64,000 nucleotides of DNA. Source: Rhea pennata (taxonomy: Eukaryota; Chordata; Aves; Rheiformes; Rheidae). The notes under the pieces are model-generated. The model made no database searches and was not told the origin of the DNA. It saw nothing but the letters and a program-made list of their open reading frames with translations. Every line of letters starts with the position of its first letter. Position 1 is the stretch's first letter. Shown in pieces: positions 39,201 through 52,800 of the stretch. The stretch lies in contig NC_084687.1 of the NCBI RefSeq assembly GCF_028389875.1, positions 4,252,157 through 4,316,156 on the forward strand. Reading direction: 5' to 3'. A program made the position numbers and the translations under genes.

Positions 39201-42200
39201 CTGAGGTATTATAGTTGTTTCCTTAGATATGCTGGCCTATAATTCACTATGGGTTTTGACCTATGCAAAGTGAAACTTTTTTTTAGGTAATTCAGTATGT
39301 ACTGAAAATGATGTTTAGTTTTACCGGTGTTCTGTAATGATGGTGGATTGTGGAGTAAGCTTTGGCTATTGCATACTCTTGAAGCTTTCACGTAGAAAAC
39401 TCAGGAATTTAGTGACTTTTCTATCATGTTCTGTTTTAGTTTCCAGATCAGGGAGAGCATGGTAAAGAGTGATTGCCTAATTCATAAGACTAATTTTACA
39501 TTTAAGCTGTAGAGGTATGGTTTTTCTATAGTCTTTTCGAAGATGTATTTTGGGGAGTTTGGGGCTTGGCAGACAAGGATTTTTTAATGGAGGAGTTTAT
39601 TTCATGGGCCTTTCTCCTAGTGACTGATTGCAGAGACTTTTGAATGCATCCTGCTGAATTTATAAATTCTCTGTAAACCTTGTGGGTCCAGGAAGTGGTT
39701 GCTGCTGGTCTTCATTGACTCTTCCTTACCAATCTACAGTTTGTGTGCTGTTACATTAATAATTTCACTTCATAACCATGAAAAGATTCTTTAGGAATGT
39801 CACATACTATATATCAGTTAGGGAATGGAAATGTAAGAATATAATTGGAGGGAGTTGAAGCTACTTCAGAATCTCTGTCAGGATAACTTATTTATAGCTT
39901 TTTCTCATTAAGAATTCCAACTGAAGATTTATAATAGTGTTGTGGATAATGAAGTTTCTTTTACTTTGGTTTGCTCTCAGTCTGTGCATGAAGATAGTAC
40001 TGTGTCTAGACAGTTTATCTGCGTATTTCATGTTTTGTTGAAATTAGACTTGGAAGTTTTGGTTAGACTGTGGCAGAAAAAGATAGTTTACAAAATCCAG
40101 CAGCATCACATGGAGAAAATTTTAGCAACTGAAGATATTTGATGCTGATTATGAAACTAGCTTAGTGACTGTTGCTCAGTTTCTCTGGTCACTGCATTAA
40201 AATAGGTAAGCATTTAGCCTCATGTAGTAGCCACTTCTGTTCTTGGTTTCATGTCACCAGACTTCTTTTCATTGTTCTGTTTGTTTGTTTGTTTTTCTCC
40301 TGTTTTCTAGGTCCAGGGTCAACCATTAATGGTACAAGTAAGCGGAGGTCAGCTGATCACCTCAACTGGTCAGCCGATCATGGTGCAGGCAGTGCCTGGG
40401 GGTCAGGGCCAGACAATCATGCAAGTGCCCGTTTCTGGAACACAGGGACTGCAGCAGGTGAGATGATTCTAATTTTATTAAAGATAGATCACAAAGAATG
40501 AGCTATGAAGTTTTTACCTTGTCAGATAGAGTATATTTGTCAGAGCACTGTTAAAATAGGCTGGACAAAGATGGTTCTTCTCTAGCTATGGAACTATCAC
40601 AGTGAACTACATGTTAAATATTAAACTAAACTTACTTTTGTATTTGATTTTATTTTTTATGGGATGGTGCAAACCTTTTAAATGAAGTCCATTAAAATAC
40701 AGCTAGAGCTTTTCTGTGCATTTAACTGGCTATTATATTTTATGGCTCACTAAAGAGATTTTTTTTTTTTTAATGAAAGTTCCTTAAATTTTTGCATTTG
40801 AGTTCATCTAATGTATGATGGCTGGAGCTGAATTTAAACTCTCCCATTACACAGAAAGTAATGTTAGAAGGATATATGATGGATTCATTAAAAATAATAA
40901 TTTTGAAACATTTATGTAATAGGCAGTTTTTAAACTTAAGGAAGTGCTCAATTCGTGTTCCTCAAGCTATAGTAGTGTCGTAATGAAAGTGTTTTGTTAT
41001 TTGAGAATGGGATTTAGGAATCAAGTTCAGCACAGTTGAGGAAGGCACAGATGTCGTGGTGTTTTGAGAGGGTTATTTAATGATTGTTTATATTTCCTTT
41101 GTTGAAAGACTATATTCTTTCTGTTAAGGTCTGTACAGCCTATCTGTTAGAGGAAAGCTTATAACTTTATTTTTAAGCAGAATCCGCAAAACATATTTCA
41201 GTTCCTCTTTATTTTTTTTTTTAATCTAAGAAATGTTCCAAATTGGTGGAAAGGCTTCTCTGCAAAGCTGGAGATAATTTTTATGTATGAAAGCATGTAT
41301 GTGTGTATACTCCCTTATGTATGTATACACAGACACACACACAGACACATATGTCTTCATATAAATAAAATATTTGGTATGTGTGTGTGTGTGTATGTAT
41401 ATATATGCATACATGTGTATATTATATATTGGATACTTCTGTATGCTGGATAATTAACACTCTATAGATACCTTAAATCTCAGTCCTTTTTTCTTCCTTT
41501 GACTTAAGTATTATTATTCCTAGTTTCATGTGAATAATTTATTTCTTTTGACTGTTTTATTGTGTAAGCAGTGGAGATTGCTAGGGCATGGTGACACTAG
41601 CATATTTCCTCTTTTCTGTATGGTCCTGCCTGCTTTTGTATCAGTGATTGCTGTGTCACAGAGAGGAATAAATTAGACCTCTTTTCAGTTTAAAATGGAA
41701 AAAGAGAAGAACCAGTGCTTGCTTTTTCTTGGCAACAGTAAATCATCTTCAGAGATGATCTGGTAATGCTGAGGCCAAGGAGGGAGAAACAGGAGGCATA
41801 GTTAATGTTCCTTTCTGACTCTTTCTTCCACAGATTCAGTTGGTCCAGCCAGGTCAGATTCAGATTCAAGGTGGGCAGGCTGTGCAGGTACAGGGGCAGC
41901 AGGGCCAGACCCAGCAGATCATTATACAGCAGCCACAGACTGCAGTTACTGCTGGCCAGACACAGGTAACTGCACCAGCATGAAAGGATTTTCTTGAGAG
42001 GAACAGGAAGAGAAACTTGACAAATAACTTAAGATGTGGTTAAGTATAAAGGAAAAAAAAAAGGGAATTTATTAATATTGAGAAGAACTTGAGAATAAAA
42101 TTAATACTTTTGTGGTGTTTTCACAGATAAGCCTGGGGCAGAATAAGTAGACTGCATGTTTTTATCAATTGTGTTTCTCTGTATTACTGGTTCATGGCTG

Positions 42201-45200
42201 TTTGTCTATATGTTGAAGTTTAAAGACATGAAGTACTGCTAATTTTATATTTCCCACATTTTGTGAAATCATCTAGTCATACCTGGTTTTCTGTTGATTC
42301 TTCTGTTCAGGACCAAAATTAAATTTTTGAGCAGAACAGTCCTTCCTTTAACATAAGCGTAGTGAGATACAAAACCTAGAACTTGAAGTTTTTTGATACT
42401 AAATACTACACTGTTAAAATAAGTTTGTTCAAGTGCTTAATCTACAGTTTGATTGGTTTGTGTTCCATCCTATTTCTTTACGCTGATAATACAGCAAAAG
42501 AAATACGTACCTGAACTACCTTAAACACTATGTGTAATATACAGGAATTGTAAAAATTGGGAAGTAAGCAATTTGTAAGTTTGCTGTGTTGTTTGTTTTG
42601 TTTAGACCCAGCAACAAATAGCAGTTCAAGGGCAACAGGTAGCGCAAACAGCTGAAGGCCAGACCATTGTCTATCAGCCAGTTAATGCTGATGGAACTAT
42701 TCTTCAACAAGGTATGACCTTTAGTGTGAAAACGATCATGACGTATTAATATCTCTTTTGTAAGTTTACTACCTTGTATTTAATGTCAAAGAAAAAACTG
42801 AGATGCAGTACTGACAGTGCTATGATTTTTGTCATGCCAAAGGTTGGCATAGTGAATGGAAGAAGAAATATTTACATTATTCAACCAGCTTTTAAACTGA
42901 ATACTGAAGTTCTTTTCCCCAGAAAAATACAAATTCTTCTCTCCTTTGGCAAAGGCTATTAGAATAGAAACACTTAAGTTTGCTTTTCAGCCTTAGAATA
43001 TGTGATGTCTTATCTTTGGCTAGGATTAGTGTTCAGATGACAAAAATTCAAAAAAAAAAAAAAAAAAAAGTATGAGGACCAGATGATGTAATAAATAATA
43101 ACAATTAATAATTTGTAATACTTCTTAAAATCCTTTGGCATGTTATGGAAGGGTGAATGAGTGAAAACAGAAGTGGGACTAATGGTGTTCCCTTCTTTCT
43201 GTGTGCATGTTTTTGTTTTTTTTGTCTTTTGCGTTTTATTTTCTTAAAGTTACAGTCCCTGTTACAGGCATGATCACCATCCCAGCAGCCAGTTTGGCTG
43301 GAGCACAAATTGTCCAAACGGGAGCCAACACCAATACAACCAGCAGTGGACAAGGGACTGTGACAGTGACACTACCAGTTGCTGGAAATGTCGTCAATTC
43401 AGGGGGAATGGTTATGGTATGTTCTTAAATTTCTATGGTTTAAAGGTTGAACTTTAAGAAGTCTGTGCACAAACCATTTTTTGAGATCCATGTTGACTTA
43501 ATATGGCTACTTATTATGGCTCTCATTAGTTTAAAATTCAATAATACATGTTTTTAGCTTTAATGTCCTGTTTCCTACTGTAAAGTATGTATTTTGTACT
43601 TTCTCCTATATTGCATTATGGAGTTCAGAAATCTAGAAACTGAGATTTAAAATAAGCTGTAAATTGGTAAGCAGAAGTTTGAAATGCCTGAATAAAATAC
43701 TACTTTCTTGAGGATGCCTTAGTATTTCTTTTTGTGACTCTTAAGAAGGCTTTTTCAGCAAATTCTTATTTCTTTATAGTGAGATGGATTTTTAACTTGA
43801 GTTTTATTTTTTATCTCCACTAGATGTCAGCAGTTCTATAATTGTATTTGCTTAAGGAATGCTTGAAAATAATCACAGAGATGAAATAAGTGATAACCAA
43901 ACAGAAAGGGAAGAGATAGGCATATCCTCTATGCCTAACGGTATAAGAAGCAGTAATGTGATCATTGGACTGTGTTTTGTATTGATATGTTACCATTACC
44001 AGAAAAAAGCAAGCACGAGCTATGTGTAATTGATTTGTTTAAATTTATTCTGTGGTTTGAGACCAAATTTATTGCCACTTTTAACTTAAAGTAGAATTGC
44101 ATTATGTGAAGAAAAGTTACACACTTCCCGTTTTATACTTGCTCTTGCATTTAGTAGTTTTTGAATGCACTTCATATTCTGAGCCACAGGTACTAAAAAC
44201 ATTCTCCTCTGTACAGATGGTACCTGGAGCTGGATCAGTACCAGCTATCCAGAGAATACCTTTGCCTGGAGCAGAAATGCTTGAAGAAGAGCCACTCTAT
44301 GTAAATGCTAAGCAGTATCACCGGATCCTAAAGAGGAGGCAAGCACGTGCTAAGCTTGAAGCCGAGGGAAAAATTCCCAAAGAAAGAAGGGTGAGACTAA
44401 CTCAGATCTAATACAGGGTTACTGCATGAGAAAAGACATAGAAAACTTCTGCTGAAAAGATGAGGATTGGAATCTAAGTGTTCTTTTTGTTTTTTTGTTT
44501 TGTTTTCATTCATAATTACATCAGAGTAATTCCTTTAAGTACCTTAAAGGCAATCCTGCTTACTTTCCATGCTTCTAATTGTTGAATATATATGTATAAA
44601 TGTATGTGTATTATATTGCAAAAAGGCATTTACTGGAAACACTGGGCAGGCTTTTTCAGTGGTCAGGAACTTTCCTCCGTGTTCTCATTTACTGGAAGTA
44701 TTGAACTTGAAATAGTAGGCTGGTCTCTCATTAGCCTTTTCTTCTGTATTGTTACAGAAATACTTGCATGAATCTCGGCATCGTCATGCCATGGCCAGGA
44801 AGCGGGGAGAAGGTGGACGTTTCTTCTCACCAAAGGAAAAAGATAGTCCACATATGCAGGTAAGCAGAGCTTTGGTCTTCAGACAGCTGACACGTTCAGT
44901 TCTTTATAATACACTCTAGGGTTGTCTTTCTGCTGTTTTTGTTCTTTTGGGCAAGATTGCTGGTCCTTGTCCCCCTCTGCATCCGGATTTAAGGCATTGC
45001 AAAGAAACCTTATCTCTTACTTCCTAAAGAGAACAGGCATCTATTTGCCTCGAGCAGTTAAAGTAACTTTAGTAGAAATGTGTTCCTTTTGTTTTACAAA
45101 TGGTGAATGCTTGTATTTGTTGTTTGTCCTAAGAAACACAACTCATTCTTTTTGATTGAATAACACTAAGTCTTCTCTTAGGACTTGAATTAAAGGTAGA

Positions 45201-45657
45201 GACAACTTACCTTGCATCTGATGAAAAATTAAAAAATGTGAATATTTGATTCTTAGTTGCATATTGTTTTAAGAAAAAATGCAAGATTTTCAAAGGAGAG
45301 AACAGAACAGAAATAGCAAGTGCTGTTGTCCATTAGTGCTTTAATGTATTCCTGTGGCTCTTATTCTGAAGTGAAATCCTTCCCAAATACTACACCAGTC
45401 CATACTAGGTGTTCCCAAACAGCAGAAACAAAACATTCTTAGGAGCTATTACAATTTATATAACTTAATTCTCTTCTACTCATCTATAAAACCTAGTTAA
45501 AAATGTAACATGTTCAGAGATCAAGGGAGGGAGTAGTGCATGATTCTGTGCTGATATGGAAAAATGCTGAAGTTACAACACTGTACGTATTTTGCATCTG
45601 TAGGATCCATCTCAGGCCAATGAAGAAGCAATGACACAGATGATAAGAGTTTCTTAA
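36226..45657 (+). CDS. NFYA: Nuclear transcription factor Y subunit alpha (NFYA), complete
   Basis: Sequence-specific subunit of the trimeric CCAAT-binding factor NF-Y (with NFYB and NFYC). Coding exons are 36226-36300, 37957-38043, 40311-40457, 41834-41965, 42606-42711, 43250-43416, 44217-44390, 44758-44859 and 45604-45657, which join in frame to 347 aa, the length of the human long form. Residues 1-25 start MEQYTANSNSSTEQIVVQ. Residues 26 to about 238 are the Gln- and Ser/Thr-rich activation region. The HAP2 core runs from about 263 to 318: the NFYB/NFYC-binding helix YVNAKQYHRILKRRQARAK (266-284), then the DNA-contact segment KYLHESRHRHAMARKRGEGG (297-316). The tail ends EEAMTQMIRVS. Exon 3 is flanked by phase-0 junctions and can be skipped in frame (short isoform). 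The few differences from human recalled are conservative, for example LVQPGQ for LVPPGQ. Confidence 0.98.
37957..38043 (+). other. NFYA: NFYA exon 3, alternative cassette exon
   Basis: This exon encodes 29 residues from QQGGVTAVQLQ to QTLQV. Their omission gives the known short NF-YA isoform. The acceptor is a tandem CAGCAG, so one Gln may be gained or lost. The 3' end is ambiguous: CAG|GTAGTG at 38040 or GTA|GTGGTG at 38043. I chose 38043 because it restores the human-length Val-Val junction. Both donors are weak, in keeping with a regulated exon. Confidence 0.8.
41281..41420. repeat. TATG/CACA/TATA microsatellite cluster
   Basis: Alternating purine-pyrimidine repeats (ATGTATG, ACACACACAGACAC, GTGTGTGTGTATGTATATATAT) lie in the NFYA intron between exons 4 and 5. 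Confidence 0.85.
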
Positions 45658-48600
45658 CCACTACTTAAAGAAAAAAATAACTGGAAAAAAGTTCCTGTCC
45701 CTTCTACAAGTCTGTCGTACCTTACCAGTGTGTCAAGCAAGTCTCTCAATGGGACAGTCACCATATCACAGCCTATCCTTTTCTACAGAACAAATACCAC
45801 TTTTTCAGTATGCGGCTGAGATTTTAACTGCAGTGGACACAACAAATAGAAACTTAATGACTTCATTGGTATACTCTTCTGATCCGGCGCAGGGATTTCA
45901 AAGTCTGACTGTTCATGCCTCTTTTTTTTTTTTTTTTTTTTTTAATATCTCTTGCATTAAGAATTAAGATTGGCCATGGGAGAGAGTGCCACGGACTTGA
46001 TGATCAGCAATAACTCTGGCATGCTGAAGCAGGGCCAGCAAAGACCTGTTGTGGAGTTATGAACCTTCTGTACAGAGACATAATCCAGTTTATAGCAATC
46101 AGCACTGACATGGCTTCACCACAGTGCTTTGTTTTCCCAGTAGAGACTTGTTATTTACATGCACTCTTTAAAACTTTGGACTTACTATCAACTGAACTGT
46201 TCATTGCTGTTGCATTTGCACTTCTGAAACTGGCAAAACTGAAGGGGGTTCTTTTAAGCTCCATCCTGTGAAATATGTAAACAGCAAGCTTTTCTCTGGG
46301 AAAAGTTCAGCCATCCAGTCAAAATGATAGAAATAGTTCAAGATTATTACAAGGCTTGATATATTGCATATTCGTTCCTAGGAACAAATGGGGAGAGGGA
46401 CACTGATGGGAGTATAAAAATGTAATTAGAAAAGCAATCTGTGTATGTGTTTTTTGATATGTTTATTGCCAGTAATTGACACTTTGGAAGAAAAGCAGAT
46501 GCTACTATAAAAAGGATCAAAACTTCTAAGTGGGTCTCTTCTAGATAATTTCTTTTAATCTTCCTTCTAACTTGCAAGTGTGGTGCTTGGTTTCTCCAAA
46601 AGAAATAATAATCTGCAATCTCAGAGTGATAGGACTTGACCATCTTCATTACTGTGTTTCTTGGTATTAGTTCTACAATTCTCTGATCGTACAGAGCGAG
46701 AGATTGTTTTATGACACCAGAAACACTGGACAATTCAACTCAGCTCATCTTGATGTAATTGAAGGACTGTTAAACAAATGAAGGCAGATATTGATGAACC
46801 TTTCAGGCTCTTTACAGAATACCCTCTTTTAGATAAAAGCGGCACTTAAAGAACGAGGAAAGAATGCTTGCTTTTTAAAAAGGCATTTTTTATGACTTCT
46901 AGCTGGCTTCTGGATTAATAAACATACCTTTTGTCTTTAATTCAGTAGCTAATTACATATTTCAAACTTAGTCCATTCTTACTGACTTGAAATTTGGCAG
47001 TGGACCCTGTGGTTCTTAAGCCTTCTAACAGGTGATAACGTGCATCTTTCCATGTCTGTTTCCTCCCACCTTGAATGAGTTATGTGGACTGGCTGCATAT
47101 CACCTGCATGCTATAGTTTCTTTCGATTTTTGTGTTCTGCAATTAGAACTATATCACTGTAGTTAAGTATGGACTTGGAAGCATGGCCAGGCTTCATGAT
47201 TGAGGGATTTGATTGTGAACCTGCAAAGGGAATATAGCAGAGGGAGATGTTTTACTGAGGAAAACAGCCAAAGGTTGCAAGGCTAGTTTAAATTCAGTGA
47301 AATCTGTTTAAGGTGACAAAGAAATGCACCTTGGAAAAAGACAGAAGGGAGAAAATACTGGTAATATATTTTTTCCATTCCCTGAAAGCTAAAGTTACAG
47401 TTTGTGCAGAATGGAGGACAAAATAGTACATGATAAAAGGCTGGAAGGGTATAAAAAACAGAGCCATCAAACTTCTATTTAGTTTGAATAAAAGACAAAT
47501 ACTAAACCTAAAAGAGTAAAAGCAGATGGGAAAGAATGCAAGAGGAGGAAGCAGAAAAGGGGAGAGATGTTTGATGCTGCATGCTAGGATGGAGAATATG
47601 CCTTCCTAGATACTAAGGAAGGCAATATTAAGTCAGCCATTTGTGAAGGTACATCGACTCTTGCCACTGAAAGTACAAAGAAGAAATGCAGATTTGGGAT
47701 ATGTATTTAGTCAGTTGGATTTCCTAAATTAAGTTCAGGATCTCCCCTGCTGAATTTTTAGTTTCATATAGTGTTACCATAGTTGACATTGCAACTTAAA
47801 GCTGAGCAAGAAGCTGTTCTACACACAAGTGACACCTGCAGCTATGGGGGGAAGTGGAAGTCTAGTTCTTGACATGCAGATAAAGGAACCTTTTTATTTT
47901 GTCTTAAATTATATTAGTAATCTAATACTCTGTTCACAAATACTACATTTTAAGTTTTTGGATTTTTTTAATTAGTCAAAAGGCTTTTGGTTACCTCTGT
48001 TGCATTGCTGGCATCTTTGGTGCCTTTGGTTGCTTCCGCCTTAAAGTACCTGGCCAATTAGAGCATGGTGCTTATTTTCATCAGTTGGCGACTATGAAAT
48101 CCTCACCTAGCATTTCTTGTGAGGTCACCCATTTCAGGAAAAATGTAGCTCTCTTCTAGTGAAGGAATAATGAAACTTCTGCTTTAGATGAATTTACAGC
48201 ATTATTGTAAATACTTTTTAAGAGCATCTGTACATTTTGTCTGTCTAGAGTATTCATGTGCTGGAGTAAGACAGCATCTCCATAACATTACTGCTCTTCA
48301 ACTGACAGCTAATCTCTGTCCTGAAGACCCCCCTCTGACAGTTGGAAGTTAGGGAAGCAGAGATTATTGCTCTGATTTTTTTTTTTTTAACTGAGTAATT
48401 ACTTGTTTTCTTGTAAACTTCTTCAAAACATCTAGAACTTTTTTCTCCAGTAAGTCCTTCAGATATAGGTTCTCTGATCTGTTGTTGTAGAATATGTATT
48501 AAGACCTATGGATTTGTGTTACGTAGGAAGTCTTATCGTTATACTTTCAATAGTGATGTGAAAGCCTGAGTGCTACTGTCATATGTTTCATTTTCTTTGG

Positions 48601-49175
48601 GTTACGTGTATTCACTTCTAAAAGTAGTGTTTCCTTGGTGAGACTGGAGTTAACAGTCAATACCATGTTATCAGAAAAGTCCACTTTATTTTCTCGGGTA
48701 AATTTATAAAATTGGAAGCATCACCAAGTTCAAACCTCTAGTAATTAAATAAGAATTCATGTGGATTGGCTACACTTGAGCAAAAACTCCACTTTGGAAG
48801 TGCATATAAGAGCGATGAGGATAAAAGAATGGGCTAGTGGAGAATGTAAAATGTGGTCGATTGACCCAGAGAGCACTGGAGCAGTGAACCTATCAAAAAC
48901 CAGTTTTATACAAGTGTAAGGAATGGGGTATGGGAAATGGTCCTCAAGTGATGCTAAATGGCTTCAAGGTTTTGCATGTTTAAAAAAAAAATTCTTACTT
49001 TGTGAATGGGGGGGGTACTGAGATTTGCGTAATGTAAGGCAAAGTTTGTATATAGTTAAAAGTTTATAATTTTTTTTATATGATGCATTTTTTCAAGTGT
49101 ATTTTGGTCTTTAATAGATGCAACTGTAAGTACTGTGTACACTATCCAGCTAATAAAAATTTATAAACTGAGAAC
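45658..49175 (+). other. NFYA: NFYA 3' UTR
   Basis: AT-rich non-coding sequence follows the NFYA stop. An internal AATAAA lies at 46917-46922 and a distal one at 49152-49157, shortly before a sharp rise in GC content. The distal site is the likely main end, giving a UTR of about 3.5 kb; the internal one could give a shorter form. A 22-base T run is at 45922-45943. A 128-codon antisense frame at 46347-46733 has no recognisable domain. Confidence 0.65.
49152..49157 (+). terminator. NFYA: Distal NFYA poly(A) signal
   Basis: AATAAA in the context AGCTAATAAAAATT, directly before the change to GC-rich sequence. Confidence 0.6.
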
Positions 49176-49189
49176 TAGCCTGAGCTCTG

Positions 49190-49830
49190 TTTTCCAGTCT
49201 TGTCGCTCTTTCCAGTCACGTGGCAGCGGCGTCGAGGGAGGGAGCAGCGTCAGTAGGTGGCATTTCCAGTGCTGCCACCTTTCCTTGCCCGGGGGAGTGG
49301 AAGAGGGCGGCCAGACCATCGCTCTCCAGCTGTGAAATGGTGGCTGCTGTGCCAGGCCGTGGCTCTCCAGCTGCGAAATGGCGGCCGTGGTGCCTGAGGT
49401 GGTGCCTGAGGCAACAGTTCTGCCAGGGAGGCCTGCCTGCTGGTGAGTGAGTGGTGGGAACTGATTGGCCGAGGGAAGCCAGGGCATCCAGCTGCGAATG
49501 CTCATTGGGTGTGTTTGTGGGGAGGGGCTGCTCTGGGGCAGCTCTGATTGGCTGGTGAAGAGGCCTGTTCTCCATCTTGCCTCCTGCCCTTCCTTGCAGG
49601 TTGGGGGTAGTGGTGCTTCAAGATGGTGGCTGTTGAGTGGGAGCTGAGGAGGGGTTTGTCAGAGGAGGAGTGAGAGTTGGCCTGGCCTCCGCTGGCCTCT
49701 TGCTGCCGCAGTGTAACCCCCTTGGCTGAGGAAATGGCTGCCCTGAGCTGGGGGAGGACAGGAAAGCTGCACTGAGCTGGCCAGCGTTGCTCTTGTGTGT
49801 CCATCTGAACATGAGGAAGATAAGCATTAG
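49190..49830 (+). promoter_or_regulatory. Orphan GC-rich, CCAAT-bearing block after NFYA
   Basis: About 640 bases of GC-rich sequence start some 30 bases past the NFYA poly(A) signal, within otherwise AT-rich DNA. It holds three inverted CCAAT boxes (ATTGG at 49464-49468, 49504-49508 and 49547-49551), several AGATGG/AATGGCGG-type YY1-like words, and an imperfect 40-base tandem duplication (49321-49361 and from 49362). It ends in a consensus splice donor GTGAGT at 49831. It looks like a promoter with a first exon, possibly of a non-coding RNA. No protein was recognised in any frame. Confidence 0.4.
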
Positions 49831-52800
49831 GTGAGTCTTCCAGTGGAGATGAAGGTGGATCCTCTCGAATTATTATTTGAAAGAAAAAATACCATTTTAA
49901 TTAATAACAAAAATGTGCCCAGTACTCACAGTATGTCCCTTCTTTACCATCTTCTGGATATCTGTTGGCCTTGTGCCCAAAGTGCCCTGGGGTGACAGTT
50001 CCATCTTGTGTATACCTTTTTTTGCAGGATTCATTATACAACTTGAATAATTATCCCTGAAAGGTAGTGCAGGAGGATCCAGTGGTTATAGAAAGCTCCC
50101 CTGGAGCATAGGGAGTGCCCTGTAGGTGTGTTGCTTAAGCAATGACAGTCCAACTTCCCATTTCTCAATTTCTTTTTCTTTTTTTTTTTTTTTGTTTTTC
50201 CCCCAAGGCATTTGTATCTTTATATTTTTTGTTACCTTCCACAGAGGTGGTGTTTTTTCTCATCTCCAAACTGTTAAGTATCATGTTATTAACTTTTTGT
50301 CCAAATATGACTGAATGGACACTCTTACAAAGAAAGAGCTTACTTCTTGTGCTTTGGTACAAAAGGAAGTTTTCCTCATAAAAGGATTGGGCAGGCTTTC
50401 AAAGGTTTAAGGATACTCAGCTTCCATGTCTGTCTGCTAATCCCTCTTGGGCATGTTGTTTCTTCCATGCAAGCTGCTCAGGATCTCTCAGCACTATTGT
50501 AACTTAAACATTAAAAATACAATAAAGTAAATACTATTATCAAGAATGAGGTCATGCACAGTTAGACAGTCTTTCTATGTGGTAAAAAGTAGTTGTATAT
50601 TGTCAGTATTATTTAAAAAGTTCTTGTGCATGTTTACAATTTACAAAATTCTTTGGGATAGAAGTAGCCATATGAAAAAACACCATGCTGTACATGAAAT
50701 TATTTTCTATGTTCCTGGGATGTGCTCCCGTTTAGAAGAGATACCTTGAACTTTACAGGTATTTATAGCTATACACTATGCTCTAGAAAGAGCAGTATTC
50801 ACTACTGCTGTTCTTAGGGCTGGATTCTGCCTTTGCTGTTGCAAAAACCAGCCCTCCACCAGCAGAGATTCAGAGCCTACCTGAACATCAACAGCTGGCA
50901 ACAGATAACAACAAAGAAAAATTTTGTCTCTAATACTGTTGTGTTTCTCTCTCCTGCAATGAATGTCTTAATAATGTTTTCAAAGTGAAGTAGCTGAGTG
51001 ACATCTTTACCTTAGCTGTAAAACAGCTTGGAGATGCTGGCTGAGTCTTTATTTAGGTATGTTGAAGTGGTCCCAGAGCTCCAACAGAAAATATATTTAT
51101 ACTTCTAATGTCAGTTATAATGAGGCATAGCCACACTGCCTAGCTTTTAAGTGCCTAAATTAGGAGGATGTTGTCCCGCCAGGGGATTTGGGAGTGAAGC
51201 TCCTGCAGCAGGCCGTTCAGAGCATCTAGTTCAGTCCTGCTGTTTGGAGTTATCTTCTATACAAGCAGTCTTAAAGGATCTAGCCTCCTAACTTGGACAT
51301 TGTGCTGCAGAGCCCCACAAAGCTGGTGGTCATTATGGGTCCCGAAGAAAGCTGGCCTGGCTTTCTGTCACTGAATTTTTGGCAGCTCTACAATGATGGT
51401 GAAATGCAGAAATACTGGAAATGTAATTGTTGGCAAATAGAGCAGAATAAATCCTCAAGGATGTCAGAGCTGAAGATTTATGAATGCAAAACAGCATGAA
51501 GGGCAGTGGCCCAAGGGAGTAAGCAGTCACTGTAGGCTTGGAGAGAATGCCCTCTGATCATAATAGGTTATTTGATTGCAAAGACATCAGAAAATTGATT
51601 TTTACAGCCTTTTTTTTCTCTTTTATTCTTAATTTGAAATTCTTTTCAGTTCTCTAACAAGACCAAGAGCAGACTAATTTAAAGCAATCCGTTACTTTGG
51701 AGAGAAGTTCTTGTATCTGCTAATCTTGAGCTAGTCACAGTTGTCAGAATCTTCTCCTGTTTTGCTTTGTTTTATGGTAATCAATATTCAACAATTGCTG
51801 GGGATGGGGGGGGATGGGGAAGAAGGCAGAAATTTGAGAGTGAATGACCAGGTATTCTAAAGTGAACAAAATGAATAAAATTGTGTGCTACTGTGAAGTG
51901 TCTAGGCTTGGTGAGTGATGGGATTTCTCTGCTCCTTAGGTTCCTCATGCCGCAAAGCTTCAAGCTTTCTTTGCACTTCAGAGAGTTACTGGCAAACATT
52001 TGTTCTAAAAACTTTCTCAAGTTTCAGTGCCATTCAGAGGAAGAGGAGAGGTATGAGTAGGTTAACCTTTCTTTGTCTAGCAGGAGACTCGTTGGTCTCT
52101 ATTTTTTGTTCCCAGGTAGTAGATCCAAAATGCAGCTTGCTTTCCCATTTTTTTTTTTTTCTGGGTCTTTGAAGACATGGAGCAGAACCGGATGGTTTAT
52201 ATAGTGGCTAATAAAACATTGTCCTTTCCATCTCTGTAGCTTTTGCTCAATTCTCCGTGGTTTCTTATGCAGAAGAAACCCAGTGGCAAAATGTACCCAG
52301 TCTGCAGATCAGTTACTGGAAGGCATTCAGATAACAGTAATGATGAGCATAGCAGAATCTACAGACAGTGTAATTTATTATCTCATTCCTTTGTTCTCAT
52401 AGCCTACTTAGCGCAAGAGCTCTTTGCAGACAACAGGAGGTAAAAGATGTAGCAGCCCAGCCATTAGTGATACGGCTATACTGTTACTGCATGGTAAAGT
52501 TGAAAGCAGTTACTCTGTATTGTTACTGAAGGGAGACAAAGAAGAAACAGATTAAGATTTCAGCAAAAGCTGCAGAGAATGCTTAGATTTGGAGTGAATT
52601 TTAACTATACACCCTGTAAAAGGACAGAGCTATCTGGAGGCACTAAAATGAAGTGTATTGACTCATGGCCTTGGTCTCTTAAAACCTCCTGTCCTCTTAC
52701 ATCCTGTTAGGTGTACCAAGTCCACTTGATATGCCCAGTTTCTAGAACACTACAAATTTATTTTCTTCTACCATCAACTGAAAGATAAGCTGAGAAGAAT

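Noticed and set aside
46347-46733. 128-codon antisense frame in the NFYA 3' UTR
   Set aside because: No family resemblance, lies inside the UTR on the opposite strand, and has no promoter signal.
49216-49827. Overlapping frames of 76-119 codons after NFYA
   Set aside because: Same effect of GC richness and internal duplication; no recognisable protein. The DNA itself is kept as a finding.
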